A stretch of DNA of 64,000 bases from Panorpa germanica (lineage: Eukaryota; Arthropoda; Insecta; Mecoptera; Panorpidae): contig OY783208.1 in the NCBI GenBank assembly GCA_963678705.1, positions 2,232,001 through 2,296,000 of the forward strand. The letters run 5' to 3'. A model generated the notes under the pieces. It searched no databases, was not told where the DNA came from, and saw nothing but the letters and a program-made list of their open reading frames with translations. Shown one piece after another: positions 9,358-20,439 of the stretch. Within the stretch, counting starts at the first letter, position 1. Every line of letters begins with the position of its first letter. The translations under genes and the position numbers were made by a program.

Positions 9358-10329
9358 CTAAGCACTTTTATCTACATGAGTTTTTTGATGAATCTTTAAA
9401 TAACGAGCTTGTGAGAAAACTTTATTACACACAGTGCAAGAAAATATATTTCCACCAGAATGTGTGGCTTTATGACGTCTTAAGCTGGATGGATCAGAAA
9501 ACGTTTTATTACATTCATTACAAACAAACGGCTTCAAACCAAAATGTATGTTTCTGTGTCGTTTTAAAGAAGAAAGTTGACTAAACGTTTGATTACATTC
9601 ATTACAAGAAAATGAATTTACTTCTAAATGTTTAGCTTCATGACGTCTTAATGTAGTTGGATAACTGAACGATTTATTACATTCATTACAAGGAAATGGT
9701 TTCGAACCTAAATGAATGATTTTATGTAGTTGTAAAGAAGATGACCGAGAAAACGTTTTATTACATTCTTCACAAGAAAATGGCTTCTAAACTAAATGTG
9801 TGTTCTTATGCAATTTTAAATTATATGATCGACTAAACGTTTTATTACATTGATCACACGAAAATTGATTTACACTTATATGTGTTTTCTTATGTCGTCT
9901 TAAGTTAGATAGATCACTATACGACTTATTACATTCATTACAAGTAAATAGCTTCAAACCTAAATGTGTTTTCTTATGCTGTTTCAAATGGCATGGATAT
10001 TTAAAAACTTTATTGCATTCATTGCAAGAATGTATTTGCTTAGCTGAATGCACCCGTAAATGATTTTTAATTTCCGCCCTATTGTCAAACGGTGTACTAC
10101 ATACATCACAAATATAAGGCTTCATTGCGGTTGAAACAACATTCGGTTCCAACTTAATAAAATAATCGTTGTGTCGTGGTAAAATTACAGCCTCCCCTAA
10201 ACCATCATCTTGTTCTTCTTTAATTTCAGCTGGTTCTTTGACAACTTCTTCGTTTATTTCTATTTTAATGTCTTTGTTTAGATTTATTGTATTAAGTTTT
10301 ATTTGCTTGGATTTATTATACTCCTCCAT
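9358..10329 (-). pseudogene. G3: beta-type nine-finger C2H2 gene with a nonsense codon
   Basis: ATG at 10327-10329, MEEYNKSKQ. The N-terminal part keeps psi-K-x-E motifs (IKIE, IKEE, IKLE) and the shared ILPRHN-YFIKLE segment. Four fingers (DNRAE, KYPCH, SDLSN, SRSYN) are read before a TAG at 9787-9789, where copy II has TTG (Leu). Five more fingers follow in frame (SRSSS, SYPTT, QLSS, DPSS, QARY) down to the true end at 9358. The fifth finger has Ile for the core Phe (CNKPIS in G11; CNKTFS here). A 180-aa, four-finger product is possible but the gene looks recently inactivated. Its leader is short: MITE-A starts 340 bp upstream. Confidence 0.8.
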
Positions 10330-10669
10330 TATGGTACAATAATTTTAAAGTTTACTAAAAACAAAGAGAAATTTATTAAAACTTTAAAAAATTATAAACA
10401 ACGTGTTCAAACAAACATGTTCTTAAGTAATAAGTGAGGTTAAGTTGAATTAAAGTAACGACTTTTTCGTAAAAACTATTGCTTTCTAAAATATAATGTT
10501 AATGTGAAAAGAATGATTGCATTTTAATTAATATGAATATTTTAATTACTTGTTATGAATTATTGATTTATATTTATATTATACACAAAAATATGAAGTA
10601 ACAAGTGAACCCGTACAAGTTTGGTTTTATACAGTTGTGTATCAATCGAGTTGTGAACCAGAACTGAAT
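10330..10669 (-). promoter_or_regulatory. G3 short 5' leader
   Basis: An acceptor-like TTTTTAG stands at 10355-10356 as in the alpha genes, but no GTAAGT donor is seen before the inverted MITE-A begins at 10670. The promoter is therefore unidentified, and may have been displaced. Confidence 0.35.
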
Positions 10670-11196
10670 GGGCTTGTGTCCTCATTTTTTAGTGGTCGGT
10701 TTTTCAATTGTTGATTGAACTTGATGTTAATAAATGTGTATTGGCGTGTCTATTTTATTAAATATCTAAATATTGACGGAGATATAGCAATTAAAAGTTT
10801 GAATTGTAGTTTTAATGCTAGAAATTTTAACTTCAGTTATTTGTTGAGTAGGTCAGTGCTGTGGTAATGTTTTTTAGATGTTGGTAGTCGAAATAATCAA
10901 GTCAAATAAAAGAATAATAAGTTTTTATTTTATTTAACCCTGCTAAGGCAGACATAATATTGAAATTTTATTGTTCCTTGAAATAGCTGTAAACAATATT
11001 TGATATTTTGATATATAAATACATATAGCAGAGATTTATGAGCTGTAAGGTTGGCAGCGGTTGTGATGTCACATGCATTTGGAATGTGTACAACGTTGAA
11101 TCCCTTTAATAATTAAAGAGACAAAATGACTTTTTTAATAGTTAATATCTCCTAACATATAAGGAGTTAAAAAATAATTGGACATTTGAGGTTCTA
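10670..11196 (-). mobile_element. MITE-A, inverted, nearly complete at the left
   Basis: Begins with terminal repeat GGGCTTGTGTCCT at 10670 and is inverted relative to the 8694 copy. It runs through cagcggttgtgatgtcac to ttgaggttctatta, where the far terminal repeat is lost. Relative to copies II and III it lacks about 25 bp near 10825 (ggttggacatatttgtatg). Confidence 0.65.
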
Positions 11197-11311
11197 TTAT
11201 TTACAGCTATTTCAAGGAACAATCAAATTTAATATTATGTCTGCCTTAGCAAGGTTTAATAAAATAAAAACTTATTATTCTTTGACTTGACTTCTATTCT
11301 ACTAATCTAGA
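11197..11311 (+). mobile_element. MITE-A internal fragment
   Basis: A forward piece (tttacagctatttcaagg to ctttgacttgact) joined directly to the inverted copy and to the LINE, marking an old rearrangement point shared by all three segmental copies. Confidence 0.5.
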
Positions 11312-12470
11312 TCTATTCAAAACTCTTCTTACTGGACCAAAAAGAATAAACCTATTTTAATAAATTAAAGAATCTAAATATACAAAGAAATTCCAAATCT
11401 CCTATATACTCTATTCCTTTTGAATCATTAATTAAACCTATGGATATATATATGAACACACAATTATTGTCAAAATCATTTAATAATGCGATAAATAATG
11501 ACATTTTTTTAAATCTAATGCATCAATTTAATACAAATTTTACAAAAATAATTTATACAGATGCATTGGTCCATTGATTTAGAAAGAAATAAAGCAGGAT
11601 TTGCTAAATATGAACAAATACATTTATTATTTGATAAATTTAAATGAAATAACAAAGTTAGCTCTTATACTGGAGAACAATTAGCAATATTAAAAGCATT
11701 GGAAATTAATGAAAATATCAACAATAATAAAATTATAATAATAACGGATTCTTTAAGTGTTTTAAAAAATTTAAATTCTAATGATCACAAATCAAATAAT
11801 GATATTTTGACACGCAAAATTAAGGAGATGTATTTCAATTTAATAAATAAGAATAATACCATAAAATTTATGTGGATACCAGGACATTGTGGAATAAGAG
11901 GAAACGAAATTGCGGATAAATTGGCAAAGGAATCAATAAATGTAGAAATTGAGATGAAAGTGAAATTACCTTCATATGAAATTTTTAATATAATCAAAAA
12001 ATTAAACTTCAATTTGAGAAACCAAGATTTCATTAACAAAAGTCAGTTAAAAGGAAGAGATTATTATATGTTGCATCCAAATTTAAGTAAGAAGAGATGG
12101 TTTAGAAATGAGCCCCGTAAAATGATATCAACTATAATCAGAATCAAAAGTAATCATTGTAAAACTCACCTGTCCAGCTCACCTGTACAAAATTAATATT
12201 AAATCTGACGATAGATGTCAATGTGGTGAAGAAGGAACTTTGGATCATATTATATTTGAATGCATAAATTATAGTTTAGAAAGATCTAAATTCAATAGTG
12301 AAATATTAGATGTGATTAAAACTTTTACTGTTAAGACAAAATTTTTGTTAAGTGATTCAAAATTAATTAGTGAATTATTTAAATATTTAGAAATTTGTAA
12401 AATAGAATTATAAATGTTAAATATGTTAAAAAATGTTTGATGGTGGCTAAGGCAAATAAATAAAAAATAA
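11312..12470 (+). mobile_element. 5'-truncated non-LTR retrotransposon (LINE) fragment, copy I
   Basis: Holds the end of an ORF2: RNase H domain and the C-terminal cysteine/histidine motif (C-X-C, then H-X4-C in RCQCGEEGTLDH..FEC). No reverse transcriptase core is present. The 3' end is A-rich. RNase H in this position points to the I/LOA/R1 group of LINEs; the exact clade is not determined. Confidence 0.8.
11520..12411 (+). pseudogene. LINE RNase H domain relic, copy I
   Basis: The four acidic catalytic positions can be found but in different frames: D in IYTDA (about 11555), E in TGEQLAI (about 11673), D in IITDSLSVL (11747) and D in NEIADKLAKE (about 11915), with the conserved GHC. A stop after YTDALVH (frame change near 11575), an in-frame TGA at 11644-11646 and a 13-bp duplication of cacctgt-ccagct at 12165-12186 break it. 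Not functional. The open stretch 11699-12196 has no ATG start. Confidence 0.8.
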
Positions 12471-12863
12471 AATAACGCTTTTCTGTTATAAATTAGGATT
12501 TGTAAAATATAAATTAATAAGAAAAAAATAAAGATCATTTTTTAATTCACGTATTGAGCTAAAGGAAATAGAGGAAAACTACTGTATTTGCATTTGTTGA
12601 ATAGTGCTTTTAATACTGTGTTTATCATGCTATACCTATAATAATATACATTATATTTCTTATCTTAATTATATTTATATTAAAGAAATGTAATTTATTT
12701 TCCATGACAGCTAATCTCAAAATCGTATATCTCTAATTATAAAACAAAATGTATAAACCAATGTAAATATGTAAAATAAGTACTTACGGTTCAATTTAAA
12801 GAAAACTTAATTTAACTCCTATATAATACAAGATAGTCAATTGTGAGAACACACCTAGAAACT
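12471..12863. other. Intergenic, 3' flank of G4
   Basis: AT-rich; minus AATAAA at 12694-12699, 164 bases past the G4 stop. No gene or repeat recognised other than its copies at 47916-48308 and 59406-59798. Confidence 0.4.
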
Positions 12864-13865
12864 TTATTTAGGCTTTACACTTAAATGTGTTCTCATATGC
12901 AATTTTAAAGTATATAAACGACAAAACGATTTATTACAGTCATCGCAAGAAAATGGTTTTACAGCTAAATGTGTGTTTTTATGTCGTTTTAAACTAGACG
13001 ATTGACTAAATGTTTTATTACACTCGTCACAAGAAAACGGCCTTGAACCCAAATGTGTGTTTTTCTGGTGTTTTAAACTTGATGAAAAACTAAACGTTTT
13101 ATTACATTCGTCACAAGAAAACGGATATATATCTAAATGTGTGTTTTTATGCCGTTTTAAATTATCTGAACGACTAAATGTTTTTTTACACTCGTCACAA
13201 GAAAACGGCCTTAAACCTAAATGTGTGTTTTTATGTTGTTTTAAAGTAGACGATTGACTAAACGTTTTTTTACATTCGTTACAAGAAAAAGGTTTTAAAC
13301 CTAAATGTATGTTTCTATGTTGTTTTAAAGAAAATTGTCTACTAAACGATTTATTACATTCATCACAAAAGAAAGGCTTCAAACCCAAATGTATGAGTGC
13401 ATGAAGTTTTAATTGTGATGGGAATTTAAACGTTTTATTACATTCGTCAAACGAACATATTTCTTTTCCTGAATGCACTCGCAAATGTTTTATGATATCC
13501 GCCTTGTTGTCAAACGAGTTGTTACATACATCACAAATGTAAGGCTTCAGTTGCACATTTATTTTATCACTTTCTGGTTGTTCATTATTCAGTTGTTCAT
13601 TTTCCTGGCAACCAGCTGAGGGTTCTAAGGGTGCAATGGAGGAATCAGCATTGAGCTCCAACTTAATGAAGTACGAATTGTGACGTGGTAAAATTGCAGC
13701 TTCCTCTGATTCTGTTTTTATTTCATCAGATTGCGGTGCTTCTCTAACGCATAGCCCCTCTTCTATTTCTATTTTGATGTCTTTCTTTACATCTGCTGTT
13801 TCCATTTCTTCATGCAACCCCAAATCAGGTTCTAGTTTTATTTCTTGAGATTTCCAACCCTCCAT
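12864..13865 (-). CDS. G4: eight-finger C2H2 protein, alpha type (333 aa)
   Basis: ATG at 13863-13865; N-terminus with IKLE, IKIE, IKTE and IKLE motifs. Eight fingers follow but the usual last two (DPSG, QARY) are absent: the protein ends inside a linker (LSVKPK). Two fingers have shifted ligands. In finger 2 the first cysteine is Phe with a Cys two residues earlier (ICSFDEC; about 13445), and in finger 6 the order is LKHQKNTH in place of LK-x-H (about 13065), which would weaken zinc binding. The stop TAA is part of an AATAAA at 12863-12868. The reading frame is identical to G15; G12 has one finger less. UTR intron predicted at 13891-14576. Confidence 0.88.
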   Translation of the reverse strand: MEGWKSQEIKLEPDLGLHEEMETADVKKDIKIEIEEGLCVREAPQSDEIKTESEEAAILPRHNSYFIKLELNADSSIAPLEPSAGCQENEQLNNEQPESDKINVQLKPYICDVCNNSFDNKADIIKHLRVHSGKEICSFDECNKTFKFPSQLKLHALIHLGLKPFFCDECNKSFSRQFSLKQHRNIHLGLKPFSCNECKKTFSQSSTLKQHKNTHLGLRPFSCDECKKTFSRSDNLKRHKNTHLDIYPFSCDECNKTFSFSSSLKHQKNTHLGSRPFSCDECNKTFSQSSSLKRHKNTHLAVKPFSCDDCNKSFCRLYTLKLHMRTHLSVKPK

Positions 13866-15686
13866 CGTAGTACAACAATTTTAGAGTTTACTAAAAACAA
13901 GGTTAAGTTGAATTATTGTAAAAACTTTTAAGTAAAATATTAGTGCCTTGTAAAAATTATTGGAGCAAGCAGGATTAACAAGTCATTTAAATAATAATAA
14001 GACTTGAGACTCCAGACTTGATTGATGAACCTAGGACTGATTAATTGCCTGTCACCGATAAAACCTTGTTTTGAACAAAGCAAAAAACGGCACAAAGAAT
14101 TAAAAGCAAAAAAGTTTGAGTTTTGAATCTTGCTTTTAACTTTTGCTGTATACGTTATTTCAATTCGTAACAATGACATATTCATTGTTTACAATACCTT
14201 TGTAAATATATTTTCGACATTATTTCTGGTAGTTATTCCATTCAGAAACTCCTTTTGTTTTGATTCTTATAAAAAAAACTACTGCGTTTTCGAATGTTTT
14301 ATGGCAATTGTTGTATACTCAAATCTTGTACAAATCACTACATACTATGTATTATACAATTTGTTATTTAGTAATACACAATATTAATGATTAAAGTTGA
14401 CATTTTAAATTTGAGGTTAGATCAACACGTTAAGGTACTATGAAAGTGACAGTTTTAATTGGATTAAAACCAATTCAACTTATTACGATTCTTACCTTAT
14501 GGTTTAAAAATGTCTTTTTTCTGATCTTGTCAATGAGTTATAGAAATATAAAATAATATATATAATAAAAACTTACTGTATTGTTATGGAACTTGTTCTA
14601 ACAAGGAGTTGCCGCTTTCTTCATATTAAAACTGATTACTTGGCGTCTTTTAACTTCTGATGATTTTGAAAAGCCTTATATTTTATAAATTAGACTACTT
14701 ATGCCCGCTCCAAGATTTATTTAAGGTTTTCTGATAGTTTGTGTAACACAGCTTAATTTGGCAAATATAGGCCTCAGAAGTTGCTAGGTAAGATGTTACA
14801 AAATAGGAGCCTTAGTATGTTTAGGAATTTAGAATAACAAAAATATACTTAATAAGTAATGCTGATGATGACCTTCACAGTACGAAAATAAATGAAAGTA
14901 AGTACCAAGTATACTAAGTACATGTGTTTTAAAATATAAAGAACACAGCTAGCAAAATATTCGTTAATGTGCTGTGTACCAACCTTCAGATATTTCAAAT
15001 ATTTTACTTTTGTGTACGAAGGCGAATGTATAATCTCTTTTATACAACACACACGTATACCAGTGCAGCAAGTTACAAATAATGTATCCCATCAAGTTTT
15101 ATATTATAATGATTGTTGTGAATATATTAGCATTTATTTCAATCAAAAATTAAAAAGCAATAGGCAAGCATATTTGTAATATCTCCTAAAATATGATGAG
15201 TTATTAAATAATAATTAGATATTTGAGGTGCTTGTAGCCACCTTTTGCAGTTTATAGAAATAAAGACATGGTTCATAAGCCCATTCATTTTTGGCTTATT
15301 TAAAATAAATATATTTGCTAATGGTTTGTTTCTAAAATAATATAATAATAATAATAATAATAACATTTGGTTTGTTACATTGATAATGACATTTATTGGA
15401 AATAATTTTATCTGTTTCTTTATTTTCATACATACATTGAAAATATAACATATAATATATATTCTTAAAAGATAATATATAGTTTTACTTATCTCAGAAA
15501 CAACAATTCATTCATTTTACGTTCAAATTAATATAAAGTAAATATAAACTATCTCTTAAAGGAATGTAGAATTAAAGCTGATATTACTTATGGGTAAAAA
15601 AACAAGTACTATTTAAGGAAGTTCCTTTCCTCATAGCCTATCAGTTAATTTTAGGCCTATCCCGATATCTCTAGCACCTGGACACT
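13866..15686 (-). promoter_or_regulatory. G4 5' leader: UTR intron and promoter block
   Basis: Intron 13891-14576; TATA-like box at 14673-14687. The first exon lacks about 26 bp (ttcgaggaaatctaattt segment) found in G2. The stretch 13985-14060 (gacttgagactccag) replaces the acgtatgcgtattgattg segment of other leaders. A short (AAT)n tract lies at 15336-15363. Confidence 0.45.
15336..15363. repeat. (AAT)n microsatellite
   Basis: taataataataataataa run; one unit shorter than the same tract in copy II (50696-50727). Confidence 0.8.
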
Positions 15687-15885
15687 TTATTGTAAATGAA
15701 TTTTTTGATGTTGCTTTAAATTGGAAGCTCGTGACAAAAATTTATTACATGTAGTGCAAGCAAATAGCTTCAAACCTGAGTGTGTGCTTTTATGTCGTTT
15801 TAAACTAAATGAATAACTAAACGTGTTATTACACTCGTCATAAGAAAGAGGGTTTAAACCTAAATGTGTGCTTTTATGTTGTTTT
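15687..15885 (-). pseudogene. Two-finger relic, cysteine lost
   Basis: Stop at 15687-15689. The upstream finger has Tyr in place of the first zinc cysteine (SYDEC, from cgtcataag) and an altered helix (YSFSLKRH), so it has decayed beyond the 2839 and 8413 relics. Confidence 0.7.
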
Positions 15886-16289
15886 ACAGCTCATAAATCT
15901 CTGCTGTATGTATTTATATATCAAAATATCAAATATTATTTACAGCTATTTCGAGGAACAATCAAATTTCAATATTATGTCTTTCTTAGCGGGGTTACAT
16001 AAAATAAAAACTTATTATTATTTGACTTGATTATTTTGACTACCAACAGCTATAAAACATTATCACAACACTGTTCTACTCAACAAATAAGTGAAGTTAA
16101 AATGCATTACACGTCATACAAATATGGCCGACCATTTCTAGCGCTAAAACTACAATTCAAACTTTTAATTGCTATATCTCCGTTAATATTTAGATATTTA
16201 ATAAAATAGACACGCCAATACACATTTATTAACATCAACTTCAATCAACAATTGAAAAATCGACCACTAAAAAATGAGGACACAAACCC
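15884..16289 (+). mobile_element. MITE-A fragment
   Basis: Right terminal repeat AGGACACAAACCC ends at 16289; left end cut at the finger relic. Confidence 0.6.
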
Positions 16290-16611
16290 ATTTTTGTCAA
16301 GTATTTATTTTATACTAAAATAAGACTTTCATTTTCAAACAATACGATGGCTCTATCGTTTGTTGAACAAATAAGATGATATCTTTAGTTGGGATAAAAT
16401 ATAAAACAAAAATATTTATTTTTATCAGAGTTTATTTTATAAATCGTACACATACATAAAAAATATTGTAAGACAAAACAATGAATAGTTTTCACAATTT
16501 CTGTCATATGATTCTAGTACAATATTTTGTTTTTAGTGGGGGTACGTACTTTTCCATCAGACGAAAGTATTAGTACGACTATTAAACAAAAGAAATGCTA
16601 GGAGAACATAC
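16290..16611 (-). terminator. 3' UTR and poly(A) region of G5
   Basis: Minus AATAAA at 16304-16309, 302 bases past the stop. Confidence 0.45.
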
Positions 16612-18621
16612 CTAAGCACTTTTACCTGCATGAGTTTTTTGATGGTTCTTTAAATAACGAGCTTGTGAGAAAACTTTATTACACACAGTGCAAGAAAATA
16701 TATTTCCACCTGAAGAATGTGTGGCTTTATGAATTCTTAAGCCGGATGGATCAGAAAACGATTTATTACATTCATTACAAACAAATGGCTTCAAACCTAA
16801 ATGTATGTTTTTATGTCGTTTTAAACTATCTGAACGACTAAATGTTTTTTTACACTCGTCACAAGAAAACGGCCTTGAACCCGAATGTGTGCTTTTATGC
16901 TGTTTTAAATTTGATGAATCACTAAACGTTTTTTTACATTCGTTACAAGAAAATGGTTTTAAACCTAAATGTATGTTTTTATGTTGTTTCAAAGTAGATG
17001 AGTGACTAAACGTTTTTTTACATTCGTCACAAGAAAATGGTTTTAAATCTAAATGTATGTTTTCATGTTGTTTTAAATTTGATGAAGAATTAAACGTTTG
17101 ATTACATTCGTCACAAGAAAACGGTCTTGAACCCAAATGTGTGATTTTATGTCGTTTTAAATTTGATAAACAATTAAACGTTTGATTACATTCGTTACAA
17201 GAAAATGGTTTTAAACCTAAATGTATGTTTTTATGTTGTTTCAAAGTAGATGAGTGACTAAACGTTTTTTTACATTCGTCACAAGAAAATGGTTTTAAAC
17301 CTAAATGTATGTTTTTATGTTGTTTCAAAGTAGATGAGTGACTAAACGTTTTTTTACATTCGTCACAAGAAAATGGTTTTAAACCTAAATGTATGTTTTT
17401 ATGTCGTTTTAAAGCAGACGATTGACTAAACGTTTTTTTACATTCGTTACAAGAAAATGGTTTTAAACCTAAATGTATGTTTTTATGTTGTTTCAAAGTA
17501 GATGAGTGACTAAACGTTTTTTTACATTCGTCACAAGAAAATGGTTTTAAACCTAAATGTATGTTTTCATGTTGTTTTAAATTTGATGAAGAATTAAACG
17601 TTTGATTACATTCGTCACAAGAAAACGGTCTTGAACCCAAATGTGTGATTTTATGTCGTTTTAAATTTGATAAACAATTAAACGTTTGATTACATTCGTT
17701 ACAAGAAAATGGTTTTAAACCTAAATGTATGTTTTTATGTTGTTTCAAAGTAGATGAGTGACTAAACGTTTTTTTACATTCGTTACAAGAAAACGGGTTT
17801 AAACCTAAATGTATGTTTTCATGTTGTTTTGAATTTGATGAAGAATTAAACGTTTGATTACATTCGTCACAAGAAAACGGTCTTGAACCCAAATGTGTGA
17901 TTTTATGTCGTTTTAAATTTGATAAACAATTAAACGTTTGATTACATTCGTTACAAGAAAATGGTTTTAAACCTAAATGTATGTTTTTATGTCGTTTTAA
18001 AGCAGACGATTGACTAAACGTTTTTTTACATTTGTTACAAGGAAATGGTTTTAAACCTAAATGTATGTTTCTATGTTGTTTCAAAGTAGATAACTGACTA
18101 AACGTTTTTTTACATTCGTCACAAGAAAATGGTTTTAAACCTAAATGTATGTTTTTATGTTGTTTCAAAGTAGTTGAGTGACTAAACGTTTTATTACATT
18201 CGTCACATGAATATATTTCTTTTGCTGAATGCACTCGCATATGTTTTATGATATCCGCCTTGTTGTCAAACGAATTGTTACATACATCACAAATGTAAGG
18301 CTTCAGCTGCACATTTACTTTATCACTCTCTGGTTGTTCATTATTCAGTTGTTCATTTCCCTGGCAACCAGCTGAGTGTTCTAAAGGTGCAACGGAAGAA
18401 TCAGCATTGAACTCCAACTTAATGAAGTACGATTTGTGACGTGGTAAAATTGCAGCTTCCTCTGCTTCTGTTTTTATTTCATCACATTGCGGTGCTTCTC
18501 TAACGCATAGCCCCTCTTCTATTTCTATTTTGATGTTTTCCTTTACATCTGCTGTTTCCATTTCTTCATGCAACCCCAAATCAGGTTCTAGTTTTATTTG
18601 TTGAGATTTCCAACCCTCCAT
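16612..18621 (-). CDS. G5: 20-finger C2H2 protein, alpha type (669 aa)
   Basis: ATG at 18619-18621; acidic N-terminus with four psi-K-x-E motifs (the third is IKTE followed by AEE). Twenty fingers. The KYPSH second finger of G2 is missing and HSTT stands there. The triplet NCLS / NSSS / HSST occurs three times (fingers 5-7, 8-10, 14-16), a second example of a 252-bp higher-order repeat with members unlike those of G2. Linkers alternate LGLKPF and LGSRPF. Ends with the conserved DPSG and QARY fingers and AGKSA. Intact; copy II (G13) has three fingers less and a stop, and copy III (G16) ten less in the part that can be compared. UTR intron predicted at 18647-19322. Confidence 0.92.
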   Translation of the reverse strand: MEGWKSQQIKLEPDLGLHEEMETADVKENIKIEIEEGLCVREAPQCDEIKTEAEEAAILPRHKSYFIKLEFNADSSVAPLEHSAGCQGNEQLNNEQPESDKVNVQLKPYICDVCNNSFDNKADIIKHMRVHSAKEIYSCDECNKTFSHSTTLKQHKNIHLGLKPFSCDECKKTFSQLSTLKQHRNIHLGLKPFPCNKCKKTFSQSSALKRHKNIHLGLKPFSCNECNQTFNCLSNLKRHKITHLGSRPFSCDECNQTFNSSSNSKQHENIHLGLNPFSCNECKKTFSHSSTLKQHKNIHLGLKPFSCNECNQTFNCLSNLKRHKITHLGSRPFSCDECNQTFNSSSNLKQHENIHLGLKPFSCDECKKTFSHSSTLKQHKNIHLGLKPFSCNECKKTFSQSSALKRHKNIHLGLKPFSCDECKKTFSHSSTLKQHKNIHLGLKPFSCDECKKTFSHSSTLKQHKNIHLGLKPFSCNECNQTFNCLSNLKRHKITHLGSRPFSCDECNQTFNSSSNLKQHENIHLDLKPFSCDECKKTFSHSSTLKQHKNIHLGLKPFSCNECKKTFSDSSNLKQHKSTHSGSRPFSCDECKKTFSRSDSLKRHKNIHLGLKPFVCNECNKSFSDPSGLRIHKATHSSGGNIFSCTVCNKVFSQARYLKNHQKTHAGKSA

Positions 18622-20439
18622 CGTAGTACAACAATTTTAGAATTTACTAAAAACAAGGTTAAGTTGAATTATTGTAAAAACTTTTAAGTAATATATTAGT
18701 GCCTTGTAAAAATTATTAGAGCAAGCAGGATTAACAAGCCAATAAGATATTTAAATAATAATAAACGTATGCGTATTGATTGCGTTTATGCGAATTTCTA
18801 TCAACCTTTTTAACGATAAAACCTTGTTTTGAACAAAGCAAAAAACGACACAAAGAATTAAAAGAGTTTTGAATCTTGCTTTTAACTTTTGGTATATACG
18901 TTATTTCAATTCGTAACAATAACATATTCAATGTTTACAATACCTTTGTAAATATATTTTCGACACTATTTCTGGTAGTTATTCCATACAGAAACTCCTT
19001 TTGTTTTCATTCTTATAAAAAAAACTATTGCGTTTTCGAATGTTTTATGGCAATTGTTGTATACTCAAAACTTGTACAAATCACTAAATAGTATGTATTA
19101 TACAATTTGTTATTTAGTAATACACAATATTAATTATTAAAGTTGAAATTTTAAATTTGAGGTTAGATCAACACGTTAAGGTACTATGAAAGTGACAGTT
19201 TTATTTGGATTAAAACCAATTCAACTTATTACGATTCTTACCTTATGGTTTAAAAATGTCTTTTTTCTGATCTTGTCAATGAGTTATAGAAATATAAAAT
19301 AATATATATAATAAAAACTTACTGTATTGTTATGGAACTTGTTCTAACAAGGAGTTGCCGCTTTCTTCTTCGAGGAAATCTAATTTAGGCTCCTATTTTA
19401 AAACTGATTACTTGGCGTCTTTTAAATTCTTATGATTTTGCAAAGCCTTATATATTATAAATTAGACTACTTATGCCCGCTCCAAGATTTATTTAAGGTT
19501 TTCTGATAGTTTGTGTTAACTTACACAGCTTAATTTGGAAAATATAGGCCTCAGAAGTTAACAGATGCTAGGTAAGATGTTACAAAGTAGGAGCCTTAGT
19601 ATGTTTAGGAATTTAGAATAACAAAAATATACTTTATAAGTAATGCTGATGATGACCTTCACAGTACGAAAATAAATGAAAGTAAGTACCAAGTATACTA
19701 AGTACATGTGTTTTAAAATATAAAGAACACAGCTAGCAAAATATTCGTTACTGTGCTGTGTACCAACCTTCAGATATTTCAAATATTTTACTTTTGTGTA
19801 CGAAGGCGAATGTATAATCTCTTTCATACAACACACACGTATACCAGTGCAGCAAGTTACAAATAATGTATCCCATCAAGTTTTATATTATAATGATTGT
19901 TGTGAATATATTAGCATTTATTTCAATCAAAAATTAAAAAGCAATAGGCAAGCATATTTGTAATATCTCCTAAAATATGATGAGTTATTAAATAATAATT
20001 AGATATTTGAGGTGCTTGTAGCCACCTATTGCAGTTTTATAGAAATAAAGACATGGTTCATAAGCCCATTCATTTTGGCTTATTTAAAATAAATATATTT
20101 GCTAATGGTTTGTTTCTAAAATAAAATACATTTGGTTTGTTACATTGATAATGACATTTATTGGAAATAATTTTATCTGTTTCTTTATTTTTATACATAC
20201 ATTGAAAACATAACATATAATATATATTCTTAAAAGATAATATATAGTCTTACTTATCTCAGAAACAACAATTCATTCATTTTACGTTCAAATTATTATA
20301 AAGTAAATATAAACTGTCTCTTAAAGGAATGTAGATTTAAAGCTGATATTACTTATGGGTAAAAAAACAAGTACTATTTAAGGAAGTTCCTTTCCTCATA
20401 GCCTATCAGTTAATTTTAGGCCTATCCCGATATCTCCGA
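18622..20439 (-). promoter_or_regulatory. G5 5' leader: UTR intron and promoter block
   Basis: Intron 18647-19322; TATA-like box altered to TATAATATATAAGGC at 19445-19459, and the TCAGAA site is changed while TCAGTT is kept, which favours TCAGTT as initiator if either is used. Confidence 0.45.

Larger units (their letters stand above)
6605..18621. repeat. Segmental duplication, copy I
   Basis: Collinear with 42020-53733 (copy II) and 53760-63928 (copy III): leader, finger relic, MITE-A, beta gene, inverted MITE-A, LINE fragment, G4-type gene, leader, relic, MITE-A, G5-type gene. Long stretches are identical by eye; differences are mostly whole 84-bp fingers and single bases. Confidence 0.9.

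Noticed and set aside
9231-9584. 117-aa plus-strand frame (also 31526-31837 and 56386-56739)
   Set aside because: Antisense to the last fingers and 3' UTR of minus-strand genes; no homology of its own.
11699-12196. A functional RNase H gene
   Set aside because: Begins at TTG in mid-domain; stop codons and a 13-bp insertion separate the catalytic residues; identical lesions in all copies.
14130-14387. 71-85-aa plus-strand frame MLLTFAVYVISIRNN and its copies
   Set aside because: Lies in the UTR intron, opposite strand, with varying ends between copies; DNA-level duplication explains it.
15885-15905. Finger relic as a spliced terminal exon of the downstream gene
   Set aside because: A stop lies directly upstream in its frame, some copies have lost a zinc cysteine or the stop codon, and the cut always falls at the MITE boundary.
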